This document shows, one piece after another, positions 1-5,923 of a stretch of DNA of 9,504 nucleotides. The notes beneath the pieces are model-generated. The model worked only from the letters and a program-made list of their open reading frames with translations, did not search any database and was not told the origin of the DNA. How positions within the stretch are numbered: the first letter of the stretch is position 1; each line of letters begins with the position of its first letter. The stretch comes from an uncultured Clostridia bacterium (GTDB lineage Bacteria; Bacillota; Clostridia; Oscillospirales; Acutalibacteraceae). The translations under genes and the position numbers were made by a program. The stretch lies in NCBI GenBank assembly GCA_946405475.1, contig CAMJHI010000070.1, forward strand, positions 1 to 9,504, in the 5' to 3' direction.

Positions 1-682
1 GCACCTGAAGCTTGACGTCGTCGCTTTCATCCATGTAGATGATGTAATCTTCCTTGCCCTTGGGCAGGGTGATGCCGTTGGTGTGCTCGGTGTAGGACAA
101 AAATGCAAACGTGATCTCGTTGACCGTGAGCGTTTTGATCTGCGTATACTCCTCGCGGCTGTGGTAAGCGCCCACGCCGATGAGCCCGGGCGTTTCGTTG
201 ATGAGATCGAGCGTTTCGATCAGACCGCCGCTTTGCGTGTCGAGCATGTGGTTGTTGGCGATGGTCAGCACGTCAAAGCCGAGGTCGGCCAGCGTTTTCG
301 CCATGACCGTGGGCGTGTTGAAGCACGGATAAGTGGCGACTGGGCGGCTCTTAGACATCATCGTTTCCTGATTGATCACGGCGATGTCCGCGCTCTGGAC
401 CGTTTCTTTCATATTGGCGTAGACCGGCGTAAAGTCATAGCTGCCGTCGCTCGTGCGCGCCTGCGCCTGCCGATAGATCGGCTTGTGGATGAGGTTGTCG
501 CCCACGGCGAGCATTTTCACCGAGGTGGTGCGCTGAACGGGCGGCGTTGTCGGTTCAGACGTGACGGTCTGCGATTCCGCGGGAGCCGTGCGGATCGGGC
601 GACGGGAGGTGGCGGCGAACGCAACGCCGAGCCCCACAAGGAACACCGCAAGCGCAACGGCAAGGATCTGCCTGCTTTTCAA
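1..682 (-). CDS. CapA-family (PGA_cap) metallophosphatase-like protein, membrane-anchored; 3' end outside window
   Basis: The 227 codons seen encode a CapA/PGA_cap protein, a calcineurin-like fold named after the Bacillus poly-gamma-glutamate capsule protein CapA. The cellular role of most clostridial homologues is unknown, so capsule synthesis should not be assumed. Visible features are a short basic N-terminus (MKSRQ), one hydrophobic segment at about residues 6-24 that should act as an uncleaved anchor or signal peptide, and a Thr/Pro/Ser-rich linker at about 30-54. The catalytic domain then starts with AVGDNLIHKP (59-68), followed by NQET (104-107) and IANNHMLD (141-148), the metal-site motifs of the family. 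The domain should therefore lie outside the membrane. The start is a TTG at 680-682, chosen because AGAGGTG precedes it by about 6 bases; an in-frame GTG lies inside that ribosome binding site. It begins 18 bases after the coiled-coil gene, probably in the same operon. The family call is firm and the function is not. Confidence 0.88.
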   Translation of the reverse strand, partial: MKSRQILAVALAVFLVGLGVAFAATSRRPIRTAPAESQTVTSEPTTPPVQRTTSVKMLAVGDNLIHKPIYRQAQARTSDGSYDFTPVYANMKETVQSADIAVINQETMMSKSRPVATYPCFNTPTVMAKTLADLGFDVLTIANNHMLDTQSGGLIETLDLINETPGLIGVGAYHSREEYTQIKTLTVNEITFAFLSYTEHTNGITLPKGKEDYIIYMDESDDVKLQV

Positions 683-700
683 TGGCTGCACCTCTTTTGA

Positions 701-1459
701 TTACTGCTTGGGAGGCTGCTGCGGCTGCTGGGACGGCTGCTGCCTGTTCTGCGCCTGTGCCACGCCCGCGTTGTTGCCGATGGCGTTGTTGATGTTTTCC
801 TTCGCCTGACGCACGTTGGCCAGACTGTTGGTCAGCGAACGCTCGGTCGAACCGATCACGTGCTGCACAAAATTCGCGGCGGACGCGCAGATATCGCTCG
901 ACCACTGAGCCGCTCTGGCGCGGACTTCTTCCGACTGCGCGTTGGCGCGGGCGACGGTTTCGGTCGCGTTGGCGTTGGCGTTGGTGATGATGATCTCCGC
1001 CTGATTCTTCGCCTTCTGGATCAGCTCCTCGGCGTGCGCCTTGGCTCGGGCGGTGATTTCATTTTCTTCCACCATCTGGCGCGCCTGCGCCTCGGCGTCG
1101 GCCTTGAGGGCGGCGGCTTTTTCTTCCGCGTCGCGGATGGCGGCCTTGGCGCGCTCCTCGGCGGTGAGGATATGCTCCTTCGCCTTTTCGTTGGCGCGGT
1201 TGATGGTGTCGCGCGACTGCGCGTTGGCCTCATTCACGGTCTGCTCGGCAATTTCGTTGGCCTCACTGATGATCTGGTTGCGGTCGCTGACGATGTTGCG
1301 CGCCTGACGGATCTCTTCCGGAATGCTTTCGCGGATGCCGTCGACACAAGTGCGGATCGCTTCGATATCAACGCTGATCTGGGACGTGAACGCGATTTTT
1401 CGACCGTTGTCGAGCGTATCTTCGATTTTTTCGAGATAATCTTCAACATTCATAGACAT
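701..1459 (-). CDS. Ala/Glu-rich hendecad coiled-coil protein (ATP synthase subunit b-like), downstream of coaD
   Basis: This 252-residue protein has no recognisable catalytic motif. After a globular-looking N-terminus (1-60, starting MSMNVEDYLEKIEDTL) there is a long, highly charged, alanine-rich helix at about 61-185. Its period is 11 residues, clearest at 65-130, where every unit has Ala at position 3, nearly always Ala at position 7 and usually Ile or Val at position 11. The segment 186-228 is less regular, and the tail (235-252) is Gln/Pro-rich and probably disordered. There is no signal peptide or membrane segment. Hendecads form right-handed coiled coils, as in the peripheral-stalk b subunit of F-ATPase, so such proteins are often annotated as ATP synthase b-like; no other ATPase gene is nearby. 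From memory, coiled-coil proteins of this kind often follow coaD in Clostridia. A cell-division or envelope scaffold role, as for DivIVA-like proteins, is only a guess. AAGGAT within the coaD 3' end sits 9 bases before the first ATG; a second ATG follows two codons later. Confidence 0.82.
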   Translation of the reverse strand: MSMNVEDYLEKIEDTLDNGRKIAFTSQISVDIEAIRTCVDGIRESIPEEIRQARNIVSDRNQIISEANEIAEQTVNEANAQSRDTINRANEKAKEHILTAEERAKAAIRDAEEKAAALKADAEAQARQMVEENEITARAKAHAEELIQKAKNQAEIIITNANANATETVARANAQSEEVRARAAQWSSDICASAANFVQHVIGSTERSLTNSLANVRQAKENINNAIGNNAGVAQAQNRQQPSQQPQQPPKQ

Positions 1460-1461
1460 GA

Positions 1462-1950
1462 CTAAACATCCTTTCTGATTCTTTTTTCGATATCTTCACG
1501 AATGACTTCAGGCACAAAATTGGAAATGTCGCCGCCGTATTCGCAAATCTGCTTGACAACGCTGGAGGAAAGGAACATGTTTTCGGCGCTTGCCGTGATA
1601 AACACGGTCTCCAGCTCTTCGTTGAGCTTTTTGTTGGCCAGCGCCTGCTGAAACTCCGCCTCAAAATCCGACACGGCGCGCAGCCCCTTGACCACCGCCA
1701 CGGCACCCTTCTGCGCCGCGTAATCGGCCAGCAGGCCGGTGTAGGCGTCGACCTCCACGCCGGGGATATCGGCCACGCAGCGGCGAATGAGCTCCACCCG
1801 TTCGGCCGGGGTAAAGGCGCCTTCTTTTTTATAATAATTCTTCATGACGACCACGATCACACGGTCAAACAGCTTCGCCGTGCGGCGGATGACGTCTAAA
1901 TGCCCCAGCGTGATCGGATCAAAGCTGCCGGGACAGATCGCTGTTCTCAT
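1462..1950 (-). CDS. coaD: Phosphopantetheine adenylyltransferase (PPAT)
   Basis: CoaD transfers AMP from ATP to 4'-phosphopantetheine to give dephospho-CoA, the penultimate step of coenzyme A synthesis; it is a cytoplasmic hexamer in characterised bacteria. The 162-residue length is normal. Visible motifs are CPGSFDPITLGH (6-17), which contains the nucleotidyltransferase T-x-G-H signature, then KGLRAVSDFE (88-97) with the conserved arginine, and ENMFLSSSVVK (123-133) with the nucleotide-contacting serines. The true start is the ATG at 1948-1950. It overlaps the rsmD stop as ATGA and is preceded by GGAGGAAG. An in-frame ATG at 2064 would add 38 residues encoded within rsmD and is rejected, since the family begins directly before the PGSFDP motif. 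The rsmD-coaD pair is a common bacterial arrangement and the overlap implies translational coupling. CoaE, the next enzyme in the pathway, is encoded at about 5920-6521. Confidence 0.97.
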   Translation of the reverse strand: MRTAICPGSFDPITLGHLDVIRRTAKLFDRVIVVVMKNYYKKEGAFTPAERVELIRRCVADIPGVEVDAYTGLLADYAAQKGAVAVVKGLRAVSDFEAEFQQALANKKLNEELETVFITASAENMFLSSSVVKQICEYGGDISNFVPEVIREDIEKRIRKDV

Positions 1951-2495
1951 ACTTCTTCCTCCGTTCGATAGACGGCCAGCTCGGTCTTGCCGTATTTGTA
2001 ACGGCGGGCCAGCGTCAGCCCTGCCGCCGTTTCGGGCAGCTCTTTGCCCAGCGGCAGCTCGCACATGATCACGCCGCCCGGCGCGACGCGCCCGTTGAGC
2101 AGCGCCAGCGCCTGCTCCAGCAAGCCGGAAGCATAGGGCGGGTCGAGCAGCACGATGTCAAACACCTCCGGCGTCATTTTCAAAAACGCCAATGAATCGG
2201 TGTGCAGCACCTTTGCGCGGTCGGCCAGACCGGTGTGCTCCAGATTTTTCTGCATGACAGTGACCGCCTGCTTGTCTTTGTCGACAAAGGTGCAGGCTGC
2301 CGCGCCGCGGCTGAGCGCCTCAATGCCCAGCTGGCCGCTGCCGGCAAACAAGTCGAGCACCCGCCTGCCCTCCAGTTCAAAGTGCAGGATGCTGAACATG
2401 GCCTCTTTGACGCGGTCGGTGGTCGGCCGCACGATATCGTCGCCGGAAAGGGTGAGCAGCGTGCGCCCCCTTGCCGAGCCGGTAATGACTCTCAT
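1947..2495 (-). CDS. rsmD: 16S rRNA (guanine(966)-N(2))-methyltransferase RsmD
   Basis: RsmD methylates N2 of G966 (E. coli numbering) of 16S rRNA using S-adenosylmethionine, acting on the small subunit near the P site. The 182 residues are the usual length. Motifs in order are MRVITGSARGR at the N-terminus, RPTTDRVKEAMFSIL (23-37), the SAM-binding loop DLFAGSGQLGIEAL (48-61), and the catalytic motif IV LLDPPYA (116-122), typical of N2-guanine and N6-adenine methyltransferases. The ATG at 2493-2495 is chosen because the family begins at this MRVI sequence. The Shine-Dalgarno match directly before it is weak. A better one (AGAAAGGA, 2548-2555) lies about 55 bases upstream with no ATG, GTG or TTG after it in frame. 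The gene is first in its transcription unit, behind a promoter at 2607-2635, and overlaps coaD by four bases. Confidence 0.96.
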   Translation of the reverse strand: MRVITGSARGRTLLTLSGDDIVRPTTDRVKEAMFSILHFELEGRRVLDLFAGSGQLGIEALSRGAAACTFVDKDKQAVTVMQKNLEHTGLADRAKVLHTDSLAFLKMTPEVFDIVLLDPPYASGLLEQALALLNGRVAPGGVIMCELPLGKELPETAAGLTLARRYKYGKTELAVYRTEEEV

Positions 2496-2577
2496 CCGCT
2501 TCGTCCCGCGAACCGCAGCGCAGCAGGCCGCCGCGCGCAGGATCGCTTCCTTTCTGTTGTTTCGATCATAACGGGTA

Positions 2578-2595
2578 ATGGGGACAAAACCCCAT
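2578..2595 (-). other. Perfect 6-bp hairpin at the start of the rsmD leader
   Basis: ATGGGG and CCCCAT form a perfect inverted repeat around a 6-base loop (TTTTGT on the minus strand). It lies a few bases after the predicted transcript start near 2600. No T-run follows on either strand, so it does not look like an intrinsic terminator. A 5'-terminal stem-loop could protect the mRNA from decay; this is inference. Confidence 0.45.
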
Positions 2596-2606
2596 GGTAT
2601 TCTTAT

Positions 2607-2635
2607 ATTATTATAGATTTCAGTCGTTTTGTCAA
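2607..2635 (-). promoter_or_regulatory. Sigma-A promoter for rsmD-coaD-coiled coil-capA
   Basis: On the minus strand a perfect -35 box TTGACA (2630-2635) is followed by a run of TATAATAATATAAG. With 17-base spacing the -10 box is AATAAT (2607-2612, one mismatch). A perfect TATAAT (2610-2615) is also present, but only 14 bases from the -35. The expected transcript start is near 2600, giving a leader of about 105 bases before rsmD. The -35 box begins 11 bases after the uvrC stop and no terminator separates them, so read-through from uvrC may add to expression. The match is seen directly; activity is inferred. Confidence 0.8.
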
Positions 2636-2645
2636 GATAAATCCC

Positions 2646-4490
2646 TTATTCCCCGTGAAAATGGGCAAAAATAGCCTGCGCGGTGCGTTCATCCACGCCC
2701 GCGACCGCCTTGAGCTGTTCCGGACTCGCCTCGGACACGGCTCTGACGGACTTGAACGCCTTGAGCAGCGCCGCCGCCCGTTTTTCGCCCACGCCCGGGA
2801 TCGCGGTGAGCGTGGTGGAAATGCCCTTGCTGCGCCGCTGACGGTGATATTGAATGGCGAAGCGGTGCACTTCCTCCTGCATGTTCGACACCAGCGTGAA
2901 CGCCGAACGCTTGGCATGGATGGCGATCTCGCCCCCCTCGCCCGTGATGGCGCGGGTGCGGTGGCTGGAATCCTTGACCATGCCGAACACGGGCACGCTG
3001 ATCCCCAGCCGCAGCAGCACCGCGCGCACGGCGTTCACCTGCGCCTGCGCGCCGTCGAGCAAAATCAGATCGGGCAGGCGGGCAAAGCCCGTGGAGGACG
3101 TGTCTTTTTCCTCCAGATAATGGCGGAACCGCCGCTCGAGCACCTCCGCCATGGAGGCGCAGTCATCCTGCCCCTCGAACCCTTTGATTTTGAAACGCTT
3201 ATAGGCGGATTTGAGCGGATGCCCGTTTTCAAACACGATCATGCCCGCCACGTTATCCGTGCCGGCGGTGTGCGAAATATCGTAAGATTCAATGTATTCC
3301 GGCGGGGCGGACAGACCCAGCAGATGCGCCAGCTCGTCCAGCGCCGCGGTTTCACGCCCCCGGCGGCCGAGACTCAAAGCCAGCTTTTCCGCCGCGTTGG
3401 AGCGGCACATGTCGACCAGCTCTTTCTGATTGCCGCGCTGCGGCACGACGATGGCGACCTTGCGCCCGGCCTTTTCGCTCAGCCAGCGGGAGAGCAGCTC
3501 AACGTCCTGCGGCTCATAATCGAACGAAACGCGGGGCGGGATGCGGTCGCGCATGGAATAGTAACCGAGGATCAGCTCATGGCGCGCCTGCGCCTCATCC
3601 TCGGGCTCGTCGATCAGGAAATGCTCGCTGTCGACCAGCCGCCCGTTGAAAAAGCGCAGCACAGCCAGGCAGGCTTTTTCCTGCGTTTTGGCCAGCGCAA
3701 ACACGTCCTGTTCCGGCACGTCGGCACTGACTACCTTCTGCTTTTCACTGAAACGGGTAATGGCGCGGATACGGTCGCGCAAAGCGGCCGCCCGCTCAAA
3801 ATCGAGGTTTTCCGCCGCCTGCTCCATCTGCCGCTGCATGGTCTTCAGCGCTTCGGCGCTGCCGCCGCGCAAAAAGTCGATCGCCTGCGCCACGTTGCGC
3901 TGATAATCCGCCAGACTGATCTTGCCCGCGCAGGGCGCGGAGCACTGCTTGATGAAATAGTTCAGACAGGGGCGCTGACGGGTCGCGCAAGGAAAGGTTT
4001 TGCCGCATTGCGGCAGCAGAAAGATCTTCTGCACTTCCTCCACGGTCTCCTTCACGGCGAAGGAGCTGGTGTAAGGCCCGAAATACTGCGCGGCCGGGTC
4101 GTCGGTGTGAAACGACGCTTCGATCTTTGACCACGGCCCCGGGGTCACCTTGACGTAGTGATAGCCCTTGTCGTCTTTAAGCAGAATGTTGTATTTGGGC
4201 GTGTGCTGCTTGATGAGGCTGCATTCCAGCACCAGCGCCTCAAACTCGCTGTCGCAGATGATATAATCGAAATCCTGCACGTTTTCCACCATGCGGATGA
4301 CCTTCGTCTGGTGGTTGCGGTGCGACCCGAAATAGCTGCTCACGCGGTTTTTCAACGCCTTGGCTTTGCCGATGTAGATGATGCCGCCCGTTCTGTCCTT
4401 CATCAGATAGACGCCCGGACGCAGCGGCAGGCTCATCGCTTTTTTTCTGAGTCGTTTTTCGCGTTCCTGATCGGTTTCCGTAACAGCCAT
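2646..4490 (-). CDS. uvrC: UvrABC excinuclease subunit C
   Basis: UvrC makes both incisions around bulky DNA lesions after recruitment by UvrB in nucleotide excision repair. The 614 residues match the family length and all domains are present. The GIY-YIG nuclease for 3' incision is at about 22-105 (GVYLMKD at 26-32, IIYIGKAK at 37-44). A cysteine-rich stretch follows with C162, C175, C183 and C187, spaced almost as the [4Fe-4S] ligands reported for E. coli UvrC. The UVR motif that contacts UvrB is at about 218-245 (FERAAALRDRI). The RNase H-like 5' nuclease is at about 350-545 (YDISH 403-407, LILLDG 475-480, EEVHRFAIQYHR 539-550), and tandem helix-hairpin-helix motifs (TAIPGVGEKRAA, AVAGVDERTA) end the protein. 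The ATG at 4488-4490 follows AAGGAGG at a rather long 14-base spacing; an internal ATG at 4436 has a poorer site. It is probably last in the operon from 8821, and uvrA or uvrB is not in the window. Confidence 0.97.
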   Translation of the reverse strand: MAVTETDQEREKRLRKKAMSLPLRPGVYLMKDRTGGIIYIGKAKALKNRVSSYFGSHRNHQTKVIRMVENVQDFDYIICDSEFEALVLECSLIKQHTPKYNILLKDDKGYHYVKVTPGPWSKIEASFHTDDPAAQYFGPYTSSFAVKETVEEVQKIFLLPQCGKTFPCATRQRPCLNYFIKQCSAPCAGKISLADYQRNVAQAIDFLRGGSAEALKTMQRQMEQAAENLDFERAAALRDRIRAITRFSEKQKVVSADVPEQDVFALAKTQEKACLAVLRFFNGRLVDSEHFLIDEPEDEAQARHELILGYYSMRDRIPPRVSFDYEPQDVELLSRWLSEKAGRKVAIVVPQRGNQKELVDMCRSNAAEKLALSLGRRGRETAALDELAHLLGLSAPPEYIESYDISHTAGTDNVAGMIVFENGHPLKSAYKRFKIKGFEGQDDCASMAEVLERRFRHYLEEKDTSSTGFARLPDLILLDGAQAQVNAVRAVLLRLGISVPVFGMVKDSSHRTRAITGEGGEIAIHAKRSAFTLVSNMQEEVHRFAIQYHRQRRSKGISTTLTAIPGVGEKRAAALLKAFKSVRAVSEASPEQLKAVAGVDERTAQAIFAHFHGE

Positions 4491-4531
4491 GGCTTCGGGA
4501 TCGCACCTCCTTCCGAATATTTTGCGTGTTC

Positions 4532-5923
4532 TTACTTGATAAAGAACGTCAAAAAGGCTTTGTACGCCATATAAAGATCGAGCTTGGCAATCACTTCGTA
4601 GGGCGCGTGCATGGACAACACCGGCACGCCCACGTCGACAACGTCGATGTTATGCGACGCCACGAAACGGGCGACCGTTCCGCCGCCGCCTTCGTCCACC
4701 TTGCCCAGCTCGCCGATCTGCCACACCACGCCGTTTTCATCAAACAAGCGGCGCACGCGCCCCATAAATTCGGCGGAAGCATCCGACGTGCCGCCCTTGC
4801 CGCGCGCGCCGGTGTATTTGGTGACGACGATGCCGCGGTTGGCGTAAGAGGCGTTGCGCTTTTCGATCACGCTCGGGAAGGTCGGGTCAAACGCCGCGTT
4901 CACGTCGGCGGACAGGCATTCGCTGTTGCTCATGACGTCGCGCCCCGCGCAGCCCTGAAGCCGCGCCAGATCGCTGAGGAAATAGCACAGATAATCGGAC
5001 GCCAGCCCCGTGTTGCCCTCGGAGCCGATCTCTTCCTTGTCGGTCAGCACGGTGACGGCGGTGTATTCGGGTTCGCCGCAGTCGAGCACCGCCATGAGCG
5101 ACGGATAGGCGCACACGCGGTCATCGTGACCGTAAGCGCCGATGAGACTGCGGTCAAAGCCGATATCGTCCGCACCGAAGGCGGGCACGACCTCCAGCTC
5201 CGCGCTGAGGAAATCAGCCTCGATCAGACCGTATTTTTCGTGGAGAATGTTCAGAATGTTCAGCTTCACGCGCTCGCTGCCTTCATCGTCGGCAAACGGG
5301 CGGCTGCCCACAAGCACGTTGAGTTCTTCGCCCTTGACGCCTTCGGCCAGCGTGCGCTTCATCTGCTCGCCCGCCAGATGCGGCAAAAGATCGGTCACGA
5401 CGAATTTCGGGTCGCCCGCGTCCTCGCCGATGTTCACCGTCAGCGACGTGCCGTCCTTTTTGATCACCACGCCGTGCAGCGACAGCGGGATAGTCGTCCA
5501 CTGATACTTTTTGATGCCGCCGTAATAATGCGTTTTGAACAGCGCCAGCTCCGTATCTTCATAAAGCGGGTTGGGCTTGAGATCAAGGCGGGGGGAATCG
5601 ATGTGAGCGGCGGCGATGCGCACGCCCTGCTCCACCGGCTGACGGCCGATGACCGCCAGAATGACGGACTTGCCGCGGTTGTTGACGATCACCTTATCGC
5701 CGGGCTCATAAACGCCCTTTTTGTCAAACGGCATAAAGCCGCGTTCGGCGGCCAGACGGCAGACAAAGCTGACGATCTCGCGCTCGGTTTTGTTTTGACT
5801 CATAAAGGCCTTGTAGCCCTCGGCAAAGTCATCCGCTTTTTTCACTTCGGCGGCGTCGATCAGCTCGCACGCGTGCTTCGGTTCATAACACAGTTCCTTG
5901 CGCAGTTCTTCGTTTTTACTCAT
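4532..5923 (-). CDS. M18-family metalloaminopeptidase (aspartyl aminopeptidase-like)
   Basis: M18 enzymes are cytoplasmic dizinc aminopeptidases forming large tetrahedral dodecamers; many prefer acidic N-terminal residues, although bacterial members vary. At 463 residues the protein fits the family. Metal and catalytic residues are visible: AAAHIDSPRL (104-113, H107 ligand and D109), GHDDRVCAYPSL (265-276, bridging aspartate), DKEEIGSEG (295-303, catalytic E297 and ligand E298), SADVNAAFDP (338-347, D340) and SMHAPYE (437-443, H439 ligand). The set is complete, so the enzyme should be active. There is no signal peptide. The ATG start overlaps the stop of the preceding fusion gene by eight bases (ATGAGTAA), and AAGGAG stands about 10 bases upstream inside that gene, so translation is probably coupled. 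Its role is likely general peptide turnover, and nothing in the context suggests a specific substrate. The gene symbol is left blank because names vary (apeA, apeB, pepC-like). Confidence 0.95.
   Translation of the reverse strand: MSKNEELRKELCYEPKHACELIDAAEVKKADDFAEGYKAFMSQNKTEREIVSFVCRLAAERGFMPFDKKGVYEPGDKVIVNNRGKSVILAVIGRQPVEQGVRIAAAHIDSPRLDLKPNPLYEDTELALFKTHYYGGIKKYQWTTIPLSLHGVVIKKDGTSLTVNIGEDAGDPKFVVTDLLPHLAGEQMKRTLAEGVKGEELNVLVGSRPFADDEGSERVKLNILNILHEKYGLIEADFLSAELEVVPAFGADDIGFDRSLIGAYGHDDRVCAYPSLMAVLDCGEPEYTAVTVLTDKEEIGSEGNTGLASDYLCYFLSDLARLQGCAGRDVMSNSECLSADVNAAFDPTFPSVIEKRNASYANRGIVVTKYTGARGKGGTSDASAEFMGRVRRLFDENGVVWQIGELGKVDEGGGGTVARFVASHNIDVVDVGVPVLSMHAPYEVIAKLDLYMAYKAFLTFFIK

Noticed and set aside
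860..1465. Plus-strand open frame opposite the coiled-coil gene
   Set aside because: Its apparent repeats are the complement of the hendecad repeats; the minus-strand product is the coherent one.
1951..2064. Upstream in-frame start extending coaD by 38 residues
   Set aside because: The extension lies within rsmD in another frame, and the CoaD family starts just before CPGSFDP. A good ribosome binding site precedes the ATG at 1950.
2566..2595. Nine-codon open frame in the rsmD leader (ATG at 2593-2595)
   Set aside because: It has no ribosome binding site and would start about five bases from the predicted transcript end; it consists mostly of the hairpin sequence.
2578..2595. Hairpin considered as a terminator for uvrC
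   Set aside because: There is no T-run after it on either strand, and it lies after the next promoter.
2202..4130. Long plus-strand open frame (642 codons) opposite uvrC
   Set aside because: It is the complement of rsmD and uvrC, both with complete family motifs. Its product is rich in His, Arg and Gly in the manner of antisense frames in GC-rich DNA, and it has no recognised domain or convincing ribosome binding site.
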